Of a DNA stretch of 64,000 nt, positions 48,691-58,357 are shown piece after piece. Under the pieces are notes generated by a model. That model did no database searches, had not been told where the DNA came from, and saw nothing but the letters and a program-made list of their open reading frames with translations. Position 1 is the stretch's first letter. Every line of letters begins with the position of its first letter. The stretch comes from Azohydromonas sediminis (GTDB taxonomy: Bacteria > Pseudomonadota > Gammaproteobacteria > Burkholderiales > Burkholderiaceae_C): positions 1-64,000 of the forward strand of contig NZ_QOAZ01000004.1 of the NCBI RefSeq assembly GCF_003574675.1, given 5' to 3'. The translations under genes were made by a program, and so were the position numbers.

Positions 48691-48936
48691 ATGAACGTCC
48701 GCTACGTCAGGCCGGCGGTGCTGCTGCTGCTCGTCGCCGCGCTGCTGACCGTGATCGTGCAGAACCGTGCGCCGGTGCAGACGCACTTCCTGCTGGTCAC
48801 GGTCGAGATGCCGCACATCCTGCTGCTGACGCTGACGGCGCTCGGCGGCTTCATCGCCGGGATGCTGGTGTCGGCGCTGCGGCGCCGGCGCGTGTGGCCG
48901 CGCCCGCACGCCGACGCGGCCGCGCGCGACGCCTGA
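48691..48936 (+). CDS. LapA-domain (DUF1049) small membrane protein
   Basis: An 81-residue protein with two hydrophobic helices (AVLLLLVAALLTVIVQN and ILLLTLTALGGFIAGMLVSAL) and a basic tail. The VQNRAPVQTHFLLVTVEMP loop between them is typical of the LapA/YciS family, which in E. coli works with LapB on LPS synthesis control; no LapB gene is adjacent. AGGAGG precedes the ATG at 48691. Confidence 0.8.
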   Translation: MNVRYVRPAVLLLLVAALLTVIVQNRAPVQTHFLLVTVEMPHILLLTLTALGGFIAGMLVSALRRRRVWPRPHADAAARDA

Positions 48937-48963
48937 CGCGCCGCGCCGTGGCGTGCCGCCGCG

Positions 48964-50295
48964 TCAAGCCAGCGCGCTGGCGACGGCGACGATGACGGCG
49001 ATGCACACGAGGTTGAGCACCAGCCCGCAGCGCATCATCGCATCGGCCGGCACGGCGCCGGTGCCATAGACGATCGCGTTCGGCGGCGTGGCCACCGGCA
49101 GCATGAACGCGCACGACGCGCCGACCGCGATCGCGGCGGCCAGCAGCGCCGGCGGCAGGCCCAGCGCGGCCGCGACGCCGAGGAAGATCGGCACCAGCAG
49201 CGCCGCGCTCGCGGTGTTGCTGACCAGCTCGGTCAGGAACACGACGAACGCGACGACACCTGCCAGCAGCAGCCACGTTGGGGCGCCGTGCAGCAGCGCG
49301 ACGAGCCCGTCGGCGAGGAAGCGGCTCGCGCCGCTGCTGCCCATCACGTGGCTCAGCGCCAGCCCGCCGCCGAACAGCAGCAGCACACCCCACTCGGTGC
49401 GCCGCTCGATATCGGGCCAGGTCAGCACACCGCCGGCCACCAGCGCGACGACGGCGGCGATCGCGACGACGCTGTCGACGTCGCCGCCGATGCCGAGCGC
49501 GCGCCCGAGCGGCGCGCCGGCGACCCAGCCGGTGGCGGTCAGCGCGAAGATCGCCACCGCGGCGCGCCGCTCGCGCGTCCACGCGAGCGGCTCGGCGGCA
49601 GGGGCGTCGAAGCGCCCGCCGAGCTGCGGGCGCAGCAGCAGCCACAGCACGCCGATCATCAGCGGCCACAGCAGCGCGACCATCGGCAGCCCGATGCGCA
49701 GCCAGCCGGCGAAGTCGATGCCCGCCTGCGCGGCGGCGATCGCGTTCGGCGGGCTGCCCACCAGCGTGCCGATGCCGCCGATGCTCGCGCTGTAGGCCAG
49801 ACCCAGCAGCACGAAGGCCTTCTCGCGCGCGCCGACGCGCTCGTCGCCTTGCAGCAGGCCGAGCGCGAGCGGCAGCATCATCGCCGCGGTCGCGGTGTTG
49901 CTGCTCCACATCGACAGCGCTGCGGTGAGCGCGAACAGCAGCAGCACGGCGTGTGCGCGCCGCCCGCGGGCCAGCCGCAGCATGCCGGCGGCCAGCGCGC
50001 GGTCGAGCGCGTGGCGCTGCAGCGCGGCGGCGAGCGCGAAGCCGCCGAGGAACAGGAAGATGATCGGGTTCGCGAACGACGCGAGCGCGTCGCGCACGCT
50101 CAGCAGCCCGGCGAGCACCGCGAGCAGCGGCACCAGCAGCGCGGTGGCGCTCAGGTGCAGCGCCTGCGTCATCCACAGGCCGCCGATCAGCACGAACAGC
50201 GCCAGGCCGGCGCGCGTCGCGTCGGGGGCCGTCGTCAGCGCGTGGACGAGGGCGGCGAGCGCGACGCAGGCCAGTGCGCGCAGCGTCGCACTCAT
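48964..50295 (-). CDS. SLC13/DASS family anion permease
   Basis: A 443-residue carrier with about 11-12 helices. Two SNT motifs (WSSNTATAAMMLP and VSNTASAALLVP), each followed by a proline-rich turn (GSPPNAIA; ATPPNAIVYGTG), define the divalent-anion:Na+ symporter family. Substrates are dicarboxylates, citrate or sulfate. Its ATG overlaps the Usp stop by four bases (50292-50295), so it is coupled with the Usp/antiporter genes. Confidence 0.87.
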   Translation of the reverse strand: MSATLRALACVALAALVHALTTAPDATRAGLALFVLIGGLWMTQALHLSATALLVPLLAVLAGLLSVRDALASFANPIIFLFLGGFALAAALQRHALDRALAAGMLRLARGRRAHAVLLLFALTAALSMWSSNTATAAMMLPLALGLLQGDERVGAREKAFVLLGLAYSASIGGIGTLVGSPPNAIAAAQAGIDFAGWLRIGLPMVALLWPLMIGVLWLLLRPQLGGRFDAPAAEPLAWTRERRAAVAIFALTATGWVAGAPLGRALGIGGDVDSVVAIAAVVALVAGGVLTWPDIERRTEWGVLLLFGGGLALSHVMGSSGASRFLADGLVALLHGAPTWLLLAGVVAFVVFLTELVSNTASAALLVPIFLGVAAALGLPPALLAAAIAVGASCAFMLPVATPPNAIVYGTGAVPADAMMRCGLVLNLVCIAVIVAVASALA

Positions 50296-51185
50296 GCGGC
50301 GCGGGCGGTCGACACCAGCACGTCGGCGCTGCCCTCGGCGAGCACGTGCTTGGTCACGCTGCCCAGCAGCAGGTCCTCGGCCGCCGACTGGCCGTGCTTG
50401 CCGAGCACGACGAGGTCGGCGTCGAGCTCCTGCTCCTGCTCGACGATGCGCTGCGATGCGTCGCCTTCGACGACGACGGCGTCGTAGTCGCCGGGCTTCA
50501 GCCCCGCCGACTGCGCCGCGGCGTGCAGCTTCTGCGTCGCGGCGGCGCGCGACTGCTGGCGATAGCGCTCGATCGTCGCCGCGTCGACGCCGGCGAAGTG
50601 CAGCTTCTCCTCAAACGGCACCTGGAACGCGGTCAGCAGCACCAGCCGCGCGTGCGGCGCGACGCGCCGCGCCAGTGGCAGCGAACCCGCCGACCACGGC
50701 GAGAAGTCGAGCGCGACGAGCACGCGCCGGTACGGCTCGTGCGGCGTGTGACGCACGACGAGCAGCGGGCGCGTCGTGCGGCGCAGCAGCCGCTCGGCCG
50801 TCGTGCCGAGCACGAGCCTGCGCAAGAAGCCGGCACCGCGTGCGCCGAGCACGAGCAGGTCGGCGTCGAGGGCGTCGGCCTGGCGGCCGATCTCGTCGAG
50901 CACGGCGCCGGTGGCCAGGTGCACCTGCACCGCAACGCGCCGTGCGGCGCCGAGTTCGTCGGCGAGGCGTTGCAGCTGCTCGCGTGCCTGCGCGAGCAGC
51001 TGCTGCGGCGCCTGCGGCTGTGCGCCGAGCCACTGGCGCAGCTCCTCGAGCGGTTGCGCGGGCAGCGTGTGCATCAGCGTCAGCGCGGCACCGGTCTCGT
51101 GCGCCAGCCGCGCGGCGCGGTCGGCGGCGTGGCGTGCCGGCGCCGAGAAGTCGGTCGCGGCGAGGATGGCCTTCATCGTGCTCAT
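50292..51185 (-). CDS. Tandem universal stress protein (UspA-like)
   Basis: A 297-residue protein with two Usp domains. The first starts KAILAATDFSAPARHAADRAA and ends with GARGAGFLRRLVLGTTAERLL; the second starts RRVLVALDFSPWSAGSL and ends with GKHGQSAAEDLLLGSVTKHVL. Both ATP-binding signatures are intact, unlike the Usp at 32825. The start at 51185 overlaps the antiporter stop by four bases. Coupling to a K+/H+-type antiporter suggests regulation by energy state. Confidence 0.9.
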   Translation of the reverse strand: MSTMKAILAATDFSAPARHAADRAARLAHETGAALTLMHTLPAQPLEELRQWLGAQPQAPQQLLAQAREQLQRLADELGAARRVAVQVHLATGAVLDEIGRQADALDADLLVLGARGAGFLRRLVLGTTAERLLRRTTRPLLVVRHTPHEPYRRVLVALDFSPWSAGSLPLARRVAPHARLVLLTAFQVPFEEKLHFAGVDAATIERYRQQSRAAATQKLHAAAQSAGLKPGDYDAVVVEGDASQRIVEQEQELDADLVVLGKHGQSAAEDLLLGSVTKHVLAEGSADVLVSTARAA

Positions 51186-52867
51186 GCCGGTTGCTCCTGC
51201 GGACGGATCTCCGCGGCCAGGGTCTGCGCGGCGCGGTCGGCCGCGTCTTCGAACGGATTGAGCACGCGGTCGATGCCGGCGCGCGCCAGCGCGAGCGCGT
51301 GCGCGTGGTCGCGCACCGCGCCGGCGATGTGGCCGCGGTAGCCGGCCGTCTTCAGCGCGTGCAGTAGCGCGCGGTTGCTCTCCCACTGCGGGAACGTCGT
51401 GACGACCCAGCGCGCCTGCGCGAGCGGCAGCGACTCGAGGAAGTCGGGGTCCTCGCCGTCGCCGAAGCGCACCGGCAGGTGGCGGCGGCGCAGCTCGCGC
51501 ACGGCCTCGGGGTCGAAGTCGACGCCGATCGCCTCGACGCCGGCGTCGCGCAGCTGCGCGAGCAGCCGGCTGCCGTAGCGCCCGAGGCCGAACACGATGG
51601 CTTCCACCGGCCGCTCGGGCCGCGGCTGGCGCTCCACCGCGAGCTCGCGGAACGGCCGCCGGCGCTCGAAGAGCCCCAGCCAAGGCGCGAGCTTCTCGTA
51701 CAGCGGCTGCGAGTACAGGATCATGTAGGTCGACACCGTGATCGTCACGAGACCGACCAGCGTCGTCAGCCCGAGCGCCTCGACGCCGACGTGGCCGAGC
51801 GTGATGCCCATCGCGACGAACACGATCGAGAACTCGCTGATCTGCGCCACTGTCAGCCCGGCGAGGAAGCCGGTGCGCTTGCGGTAGCCCATGTAGCCCA
51901 TGATCGCCATCACGATCAGCGGGTTGCCGATCAGCACGAACAGCGACAGCACGACGGCCGGCCCCACCTCGGCGCCGAGCGTCGAGAGCTCGAGCTTGGC
52001 GCCGAGGTCGATGAAGAAGAACAGCAGCAGGAAGTCGCGCACGCCCGTCAGGCGCGCGTTCATCGCCTCGCGGTACGGCGTCGAGGCGAGCGAGAACCCG
52101 GCGAGGAAGGCACCCGCCTCCTTGCTGAAGCCGGCCCACTCGCCGAGCGCGGCCAGCGCGACGCCCCACGCGACGGCGAACACGAGCAGCAGCTCCTGCG
52201 AGCGCGCCATCGCCGAGACGACGACGGGCAGCACGTGGCGCATCAGCCCGAACATCAGCGCCGCCGCGGCGGCCAGGCGCCAGCCGAGCGACAGCAGCAC
52301 GTCGAGCCACGCAGCCGGGTCGCCCTCGGTGCCGCCGGCACCACCGGCACCACGCAGGGTGCTCATCGTCATCATCGCGATCACGACGGCCAGGTCCTGC
52401 ACGATCAGGAAGCCCACCGCGATGCGCCCGTGCAGGCTGTCGAGCTCGCGCTTGTCGCTCAGCAGCTTGACGATGATGATCGTGCTCGAGAACGTCAGCG
52501 CGACCGCGACGTACAGTGCCTCCATCACGCCCTTGCCGAGCGCGAGGATCAGCAGGAAGCCGAACGCGATCGTGAAGCCGAGCTGACCGAGCCCGGTGGC
52601 CAGCGCGACCGGACCGATGTGGCGGATGTGGTGCAGGTCGAGCTTGAGGCCGACGACGAATAGCAGCACCGCCACACCGATCTGCGCCAGCAGGTCGATC
52701 TGGTCGTGCGCGCCGACCAGCCCGAGCACCGACGGCCCCGCGACGATGCCGACCACGATGTAGGCGATCAGCACCGGCTGCTTCAGGCGCACGAACACCG
52801 CACCGGCGAGCGCGCAGATCAGCAGCAGCAGGGCGAACTCGCCGAACGGTCCCTCCATGAACCGCAT
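51182..52867 (-). CDS. CPA2 cation/proton antiporter with TrkA-N domain (Kef-like)
   Basis: A 561-residue protein with about 12 helices (PVLIAYIVVGIVAGPSVLG, VALTFSSTIIIVKLLSDK, QDLAVVIAMM) and a C-terminal NAD-binding domain (VFGLGRYGSRLLAQLRDAGVEAIGVDFD). It is of the KefB/KefC type, shorter than E. coli KefC, and probably effluxes K+ in exchange for H+. An alternative start lies at 52858. It is followed by Usp and SLC13 genes with four-base overlaps. Confidence 0.88.
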   Translation of the reverse strand: MRFMEGPFGEFALLLLICALAGAVFVRLKQPVLIAYIVVGIVAGPSVLGLVGAHDQIDLLAQIGVAVLLFVVGLKLDLHHIRHIGPVALATGLGQLGFTIAFGFLLILALGKGVMEALYVAVALTFSSTIIIVKLLSDKRELDSLHGRIAVGFLIVQDLAVVIAMMTMSTLRGAGGAGGTEGDPAAWLDVLLSLGWRLAAAAALMFGLMRHVLPVVVSAMARSQELLLVFAVAWGVALAALGEWAGFSKEAGAFLAGFSLASTPYREAMNARLTGVRDFLLLFFFIDLGAKLELSTLGAEVGPAVVLSLFVLIGNPLIVMAIMGYMGYRKRTGFLAGLTVAQISEFSIVFVAMGITLGHVGVEALGLTTLVGLVTITVSTYMILYSQPLYEKLAPWLGLFERRRPFRELAVERQPRPERPVEAIVFGLGRYGSRLLAQLRDAGVEAIGVDFDPEAVRELRRRHLPVRFGDGEDPDFLESLPLAQARWVVTTFPQWESNRALLHALKTAGYRGHIAGAVRDHAHALALARAGIDRVLNPFEDAADRAAQTLAAEIRPQEQPA

Positions 52868-52904
52868 GGTATCGGCGGCCCGCCAGGCCGCCGCCCAAGC
52901 CCCG

Positions 52905-53666
52905 TCACTTCGCTGCGGGATCGCCGGGGTGGTGCAGCATCTCCATCAGCGTCAGCCCGGTGAGCTGCTTGACGCCGTGCGCGAGGTAGTAGACGACGCC
53001 CAGCGTCATCGCCATCGACGGCAGCGCGATCATCGGATAGCTCATCAGCGTGAGGCGCCCGAGCTCCTCGTTGAACGCCTCGGTGCCGGCGGGGCTGGTG
53101 ACGATCCAGCGCGCGAGCAGGTAGTTCATCGCCGCCGAGAAGAAGAAGGTGCCGGCCAGCAGCAGCGTGCCGTTGCGCAGCCGCGCCTCGAACGCGTCGA
53201 CGTTGCCCCGCGCGGCGAGGTGCGCGTCGACCTTGTCAACGTCGAGCACCTGGGGGTTGTAGACCAGCATGCGGATCAGCGGCCAGCGCGTGCGCGCCGA
53301 GATCAGCACCGCCAGCCCGATCAGCCCCGGCACCGCGGCCTCCTTGACGGCGAGCCACTGCGGGTCGAGCTTGAGCAGCCCGATGCCGCCGGTCAGCAGC
53401 GTGCTGATCACGCCGAGCACCGCGATGAAGCTCAGCTTGTGCAGGCGCACGAGCCCGTACAGTCCCCAGCCGAACGGGAACGCCAGCGCGACGAGCAGCG
53501 CCGTCGTCGTGCCGAGGTGCTGGTCGCCGCTGAACTTCATCAGGATCACGGCGGGCACGACGATCGCGACGACGACCTCGAGCAGCGGGTTGCCGTTGTC
53601 GCGCCGGCGCGGCATGCCGGGCGATGCGGGCGTCGAAGCGGGGGTGGGGGGCGGCGGCGAGGTCAT
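52905..53666 (-). CDS. VC0807 family membrane protein
   Basis: A 253-residue protein with about six helices. After a Pro-rich N-terminus, VVVAIVVPAVILMKFSGDQHLGT and VALAFPFGWGLYGL match the VC0807 family, whose function is unknown. It precedes the Kef-like gene by 37 bases on the same strand and may share its transcript. Start at 53666; an in-frame ATG lies 17 codons later. Confidence 0.75.
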   Translation of the reverse strand: MTSPPPPTPASTPASPGMPRRRDNGNPLLEVVVAIVVPAVILMKFSGDQHLGTTTALLVALAFPFGWGLYGLVRLHKLSFIAVLGVISTLLTGGIGLLKLDPQWLAVKEAAVPGLIGLAVLISARTRWPLIRMLVYNPQVLDVDKVDAHLAARGNVDAFEARLRNGTLLLAGTFFFSAAMNYLLARWIVTSPAGTEAFNEELGRLTLMSYPMIALPSMAMTLGVVYYLAHGVKQLTGLTLMEMLHHPGDPAAK

Positions 53667-53741
53667 GGCCGCGAGCTTAGCGCGCCGGGCGCGACGCCCG
53701 CCCGGCGCCGGTGGCCACAATGCCGCGGTTCTTCCGCCCCG

Positions 53742-55454
53742 ATGCGCGACTTCGCCGACCTCTACGCCGAACTCGACGCGAGCACGTCCACGGCCGACAA
53801 GCTCGCGGCGCTGCAGCGCCATTTCGAGCGCGCCGCGCCCGCCGACGCGGCGTGGGCGGCGTACTTCCTCGCCGGCGGCAAGCCGCGGCAGACGGTGCCC
53901 ACCGCGCTGCTGCGCGCCACCGCGGTGCGCGAGGCCGGCATTGCCGACTGGCTGTTCGAGGAGTGCTACCAGGCGGTGGGCGACCTCGCCGAGACGATCG
54001 CGCTCGTGCTGCCGCCACCGGTGGCCGCGAGTTCGCTCGGGCTCGCGCAGTGGGTCGAGCAGCGGCTGCTGCCGCTGCGCGGCCAGCCCGCCGAGGTGCA
54101 GGCCGAGGCGCTCGCACGGTGGTGGCGCGAGCTCGACACGCGTCAGCGCTTCCTGCTCGTCAAGCTGATCGGCGGCGGATTGCGGGTCGGCGTCAGCAGG
54201 CTGCTGGTGCAGCGCGCGCTGGCGGCGGTGGCCGGCATCGACGCCAAGCTCGTCGCGCAACGCATGATGGGCTACACCGACGCGCGCGCCACGCCGACCG
54301 CCGCGCGCTACCTCGCGCTGATCGCGCGCGGCGACGCGGCGCCCACCGAGCCCGGGCAGCCGTACCCGTTCTTCCTCGCGCATGCGCTCGACCCCGCCGT
54401 GGCCGGCGACGTCGCCGCGCTGGCCGACGCGCTCGGGCCGCGCGGCGACTGGCTCGCCGAGTGGAAGTACGACGGCATCCGCGCGCAGCTCGTGCGTCGC
54501 GCCGGCGGCGTGTGGATCTGGTCGCGTGGCGAGGAGCTGGTGACCGAGCGCTTCCCCGAGGTCGTCGCGCTGGCGAGTGCGCTGCCCGACGGCACCGTGC
54601 TCGACGGCGAGATCGTCGCGTGGCGCGACGGCGCGCCGGCGCCTTTCGCGCTGCTGCAACAGCGCATCGGGCGCAAGACGCTGACGAAGACCGTGCTCGC
54701 GCAGGCGCCGGTGCACTTCGTCGCCTACGACCTGCTCGAGTCCGACGGCATCGACCGCCGCGGCGAGCCGCAGCACGCGCGCCGCGCGCGGCTCGAGGCG
54801 ACCTGCGCCGCGGCCGGCGTGAGCGTCTCGCCGCTGCTCGACGCCGACGGCTGGCCGGCGCTGGCCGCGCTGCGGGCGCGCTCGCGCGAGCACGGCGTCG
54901 AGGGGCTGATGCTCAAGCGCCGCGACAGCGGCTACGGCAGCGGGCGCACGAAGGCCGAGGGGCTGTGGTGGAAGTGGAAGGTCGGGCCGATGACGGCCGA
55001 CGCAGTGCTCGTCTACGCGCAGCGCGGCCATGGGCGGCGCGCCGGCGTCTACACCGACTACACGTTCGCGGTGTGGAGTCGTGCGCCGCGCGACGCCGCC
55101 GAGGCGCAGGCGGTGGTCGACGCGATCGCGCAGCGCCGGACGCCGGCCGACGGCGCGCTGCAGCTGGTGCCGTGCGCGAAGGCGTATTCGGGCCTGAGCG
55201 ACGCCGAGTTCGCCGAGGTCGACCGCGTGATCCGTGCGACGACGATCGACAAGTTCGGCCCGGTGCGCAGCGTCGTGCCGAGCCTCGTGTTCGAGCTCGG
55301 CTTCGAGGGCATCCAGCGCAGCCCCCGCCACAGGAGCGGCATCGCGCTGAGGTTCCCGCGCATGTTGCGCATCCGCCGCGACAAGCCGCTGCACGAGGCC
55401 GACACGCTGCAGTCGCTCGAGGCGCTACTGGCGGGCGGCTTCGCGTCGCGTTGA
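53742..55454 (+). CDS. ATP-dependent DNA ligase
   Basis: A 570-residue ligase with an N-terminal DNA-binding domain (about 1-200), the adenylation domain with catalytic Lys242 in EWKYDGIRAQ, DGEIVAW, EGLMLKRRDSGY and WWKWK (motifs I, III, IV, V), and an OB domain to the end. It is of the bacterial type usually found beside a DEXH helicase and a nuclease for DNA repair; neither partner is adjacent here. It supplements the NAD-dependent LigA. Divergent from the VC0807 gene with 75 bases between. Confidence 0.92.
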   Translation: MRDFADLYAELDASTSTADKLAALQRHFERAAPADAAWAAYFLAGGKPRQTVPTALLRATAVREAGIADWLFEECYQAVGDLAETIALVLPPPVAASSLGLAQWVEQRLLPLRGQPAEVQAEALARWWRELDTRQRFLLVKLIGGGLRVGVSRLLVQRALAAVAGIDAKLVAQRMMGYTDARATPTAARYLALIARGDAAPTEPGQPYPFFLAHALDPAVAGDVAALADALGPRGDWLAEWKYDGIRAQLVRRAGGVWIWSRGEELVTERFPEVVALASALPDGTVLDGEIVAWRDGAPAPFALLQQRIGRKTLTKTVLAQAPVHFVAYDLLESDGIDRRGEPQHARRARLEATCAAAGVSVSPLLDADGWPALAALRARSREHGVEGLMLKRRDSGYGSGRTKAEGLWWKWKVGPMTADAVLVYAQRGHGRRAGVYTDYTFAVWSRAPRDAAEAQAVVDAIAQRRTPADGALQLVPCAKAYSGLSDAEFAEVDRVIRATTIDKFGPVRSVVPSLVFELGFEGIQRSPRHRSGIALRFPRMLRIRRDKPLHEADTLQSLEALLAGGFASR

Positions 55455-55529
55455 CGGTCGTCAAAGCCGCACGCCGCGCGTCGATCATCATCGGCACAGC
55501 CCACGACGGGCGGCGACAAGGAGGCAGCG

Positions 55530-55967
55530 ATGAAGACGGTTCTCTCGACGGCGGCGATCGGCGCCGTGCTGGCCGGGTGGGTGGCGGGCGCGTCGGCACA
55601 GCAGGCGCAGCCCTACGTGCACGACCTGGGCAAGCTCGAGTACGAGTCGAGCTGCGCCAGCTGCCACGGCCTGTCGGGCAAGGGCGACGGCTCGCTGCGC
55701 AACTACCTGACGAAGCCGCCGAGCGACCTGACGACGCTGGCCAAGCGCAACGGCGGCGCGTTCCCGACGCAGCTGGTGTGGGAGATGATCGACGGGCGCT
55801 CGTCGACCGACGTGTTCTGGCACGGCTCGCGCGAGATGCCGGTGTGGGGGCTGCGCTACCGCGTCGATGCGATGAAGGATCCGGCCACGATGGGACAGCC
55901 CGAGTGGTACGTGCGCGGGCGCATCGTCGCGCTGCTCGACTACCTCGCGCGCATCCAGCAGAAGTAG
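55530..55967 (+). CDS. Mono-haem cytochrome c
   Basis: A 145-residue protein with a Sec signal ending in GASAQ and one haem motif CASCH at about residue 43, followed by GLSGKGDGSL. The probable Met ligand is in REMPVWG. It is a class I periplasmic c-type cytochrome; its partner enzyme is not adjacent. AAGGAGG precedes the ATG. Confidence 0.9.
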   Translation: MKTVLSTAAIGAVLAGWVAGASAQQAQPYVHDLGKLEYESSCASCHGLSGKGDGSLRNYLTKPPSDLTTLAKRNGGAFPTQLVWEMIDGRSSTDVFWHGSREMPVWGLRYRVDAMKDPATMGQPEWYVRGRIVALLDYLARIQQK

Positions 55968-56073
55968 CGCTGCCGGCGTCGCAACCAGGGGCCTCGCCGC
56001 GGACGGGCAGCGTGACCATGCTGCCGCGCCACGTTCGCGTACGATCGTCGCGCACGTTGACGAGGAGTCCCCC

Positions 56074-56919
56074 ATGCTGGCCATCATCGGCGGCACCGGC
56101 CTGTACGACCTGCCGGGCATGACGATCGACGAGAACCTCGACGCGCCGACGCCGTTCGGCGAGCCGTCGGGGGTCGTGCAGCGCGGGCGGCTGCACGGCG
56201 TGCCGCTGCTGTTCCTCGCGCGCCACGGCAAGGGCCACCGGCTGCTGCCGCACGAGGTCAACTACCGCGCGAACGTGTTCGCGCTCAAGCGCGCCGGCGC
56301 GACGCAGATCCTCGGCTTCTCGGCGGTGGGCAGCCTCGCGCAGCACATCGAGCCGGGGCACTTCGCGATGCCCGAGCAGTACTTCGACTGGACGCGCGGC
56401 ACGCGCGAGCGCAGCTTCTTCGGCGGCGGCGTCGCCGCGCACGTGTCGACCGCGCACCCGGTCAGCGCGCGGCTCGTCGACGCGGTGTCGGCCGCCGCGC
56501 AGCGGCTGGGCCTGCCGCTGCACCGCGGCGTGACCTACGCCTGCGTCGAGGGCCCGCGCCTGGGCACGAAGGCCGAGAGCCTGTTCCTGCGCCAGGCCGG
56601 CTGCCACCTCGTCGGCATGACCAACGTGCCCGAGGTGTTCCTCGCGCGCGAGGCGCAGATGGGCTACGCGACGGTGGGTATCGTGACCGACTACGACTGC
56701 TGGCTCGACGACCCGAACCAGCACGCGTCGGTGGCGGCGATCATGGAGCGCTACGGTCGCGCGCTCGACGCCGCCAAGCGCCTGCTCGACGCGTTCGTCA
56801 CCGCCGGCATCCCCGAGCCCGAGCCCGAGATCCGCACCGCGCTGGCGTCGTCGCTGCTGACGCCCGACCACGCGCTCACCGACGCGCAGCGCGCGTGGCT
56901 CGACGTGCTGCGGCGCTGA
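56074..56919 (+). CDS. S-methyl-5'-thioinosine/thioadenosine phosphorylase
   Basis: A 281-residue purine nucleoside phosphorylase of the MTAP family. AIIGGTGLYDLPG (phosphate loop), LARHGKGHRLLPHEVNYRANV, GFSAVGSLAQHIEPGHF and GMTNVPEVFLAREA are present. In the base-binding site the motif reads MTNVPE, as in methylthioinosine phosphorylases of proteobacteria. It salvages methylthio-ribose after polyamine or AHL synthesis. Stands alone; ribosome site GAGGAG. Confidence 0.88.
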   Translation: MLAIIGGTGLYDLPGMTIDENLDAPTPFGEPSGVVQRGRLHGVPLLFLARHGKGHRLLPHEVNYRANVFALKRAGATQILGFSAVGSLAQHIEPGHFAMPEQYFDWTRGTRERSFFGGGVAAHVSTAHPVSARLVDAVSAAAQRLGLPLHRGVTYACVEGPRLGTKAESLFLRQAGCHLVGMTNVPEVFLAREAQMGYATVGIVTDYDCWLDDPNQHASVAAIMERYGRALDAAKRLLDAFVTAGIPEPEPEIRTALASSLLTPDHALTDAQRAWLDVLRR

Positions 56920-56931
56920 CGCTGGCCGCGT

Positions 56932-57591
56932 TCAGTCGGCGCGCTGCGGTGCCGCGGCCGCGCCGGCCAGCAGCACGACCAGCGCGCCGTGACCGCCGTC
57001 GGCCGCGCGCGCCTGCACGAAGGCCAGCACGGCGTCCTTCTGCACCAGCCACGCGCGCACCTTGCCCTTGAGCACCGGCGCCTTGCCGGGTGAGCCGTGA
57101 CCCTTGCCGTGCACGACGCGCACGCAGCGCAGCCCGCGCTGTGTCGCGTCGCGCAGGAAGGCGGCGAGCGCCTCGCGCGCCTCGTCGCGGCGCAGGCCGT
57201 GCAGGTCGATCTGCGCCTGGATCGCCCAGCGCCCGCGGCGCAGCTTGGCGAGCACGTCGGGCGCGATGTGCGGGCGGCGAAAGCTCAGCTCGCCGTCGGT
57301 GTCGAGCAGGCGTTCGACGTCGACCTCGTCGGACCACGCCTCGCGCAGCGCGGCCTGCTCGTCGCGTTCGCGCTGGCGCGGCAGCGGCGCCGGCCGCGGG
57401 CGGTCGATCTGTGCCAGACCGCGGTCGCGCAGCGGTTGCACCGGGCCGACGCTGCGCGCGAACAGCGAGCGCTCGCGCTCGGCCTGCGCCGCCGCCTCGC
57501 GCTCGCGCGCCGCACGCAGGTGCGCCTCGCGCCGCTGCTCGGCGAGCGCGGTCTTCAGCGCGGCGAGGTCGTGCAGGCGGCGTGCGGTCAT
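56932..57591 (-). CDS. Smr domain protein
   Basis: A 219-residue protein. The N-terminal 100 residues are coiled-coil-like and very charged (AAREREAAAQAERERSLF). The C-terminal Smr domain has IDLHGLRRDEA and VVHGKGHGS, the conserved nuclease-like motifs. Smr proteins such as SmrB cleave mRNA at collided ribosomes; this one is of similar length and layout. It is 44 bases from radC on the same strand. Confidence 0.88.
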   Translation of the reverse strand: MTARRLHDLAALKTALAEQRREAHLRAAREREAAAQAERERSLFARSVGPVQPLRDRGLAQIDRPRPAPLPRQRERDEQAALREAWSDEVDVERLLDTDGELSFRRPHIAPDVLAKLRRGRWAIQAQIDLHGLRRDEAREALAAFLRDATQRGLRCVRVVHGKGHGSPGKAPVLKGKVRAWLVQKDAVLAFVQARAADGGHGALVVLLAGAAAAPQRAD

Positions 57592-57635
57592 GGCCCCGGG
57601 ATTGTCCCCGGCCGCGGCAGGCCGTGCCGGCGCGG

Positions 57636-58310
57636 CTAGATCAGGCCGCGCTCGGCGAACGAGACGACGTCGGCGGCGCCGACGACCAAGTGGTCGAGCA
57701 CGCGCACGTCGACCAGCGCGAGCGCGCCCTTGAGCGACTGCGTCAGGAACTCGTCGGCGCGCGACGGCTCGGCCACACCCGACGGGTGGTTGTGCGCGAG
57801 CACGACGGCACCGGCATTGAGCGCGAGCGCGCGCTTGACGACTTCGCGCGGGTAGACGCTGGTGTGTGACAGCGTGCCGCGGAACAGTTCCTCCATCGCC
57901 AGCAGCCGGTGCTGGTGGTCGAGGAACAGCACCGCGAACACCTCGTGCGGCAGGTGCGCCAGCTGCAGCCGCAGGTAGTCCTTGACGCGCTGCGGCGCGT
58001 CGAACACCGGGCGCTGCGCGAGCTCGGCCACCAGCGCGCGGCGCGCCAGCTCGAGCACGGCCGACAGCTCGGCGCGCTTGGCCGGCCCCAGGCCCTTGAC
58101 GCGTGCGAGCTCGCGGCGGTCGGCGCGCAGCAGCCCGCCGACGCCGCCGAAGGTGGCGAGCAGCTGCTGTGCGAGCTGCAGCACGCCGGTGCCGGCGGTG
58201 CCGGTGCGCAGCAGCAGCGCGAGCAGCTCGGCATCGGCCAGCGCCGGTGCGCCGCGCGCGAGCAGCTTCTCGCGCGGGCGGGCGTCGGCGGGCAAGTCCT
58301 TGATCGACAA
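57636..58310 (-). CDS. radC: RadC family JAB/JAMM protein
   Basis: A 224-residue protein. A helix-hairpin-helix-like N-terminal part ([13 protein letters not shown]) precedes the MPN/JAMM domain with its metal site [15 protein letters not shown]. Despite the name its role in DNA repair is doubtful. The start appears to be TTG at 58310 ([14 protein letters not shown], the usual N-terminus). It is divergent from slpA with only 47 bases between. Confidence 0.9.
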   Translation of the reverse strand: MSIKDLPADARPREKLLARGAPALADAELLALLLRTGTAGTGVLQLAQQLLATFGGVGGLLRADRRELARVKGLGPAKRAELSAVLELARRALVAELAQRPVFDAPQRVKDYLRLQLAHLPHEVFAVLFLDHQHRLLAMEELFRGTLSHTSVYPREVVKRALALNAGAVVLAHNHPSGVAEPSRADEFLTQSLKGALALVDVRVLDHLVVGAADVVSFAERGLI

Positions 58311-58344
58311 GGGGTGCGCTCCAGGCGGGCGGTGGGGTGGCTCC

Positions 58345-58357
58345 TAGAATCCACTGT
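58345..58357 (+). promoter_or_regulatory. -10 element immediately before slpA
   Basis: TAGAAT at 58345-58350 matches the sigma-70 -10 hexamer well and lies 7 bases before the ATG at 58358. Transcription would then start at or next to the start codon, giving a leaderless mRNA; no ribosome site is visible. No good -35 is seen. Confidence 0.4.
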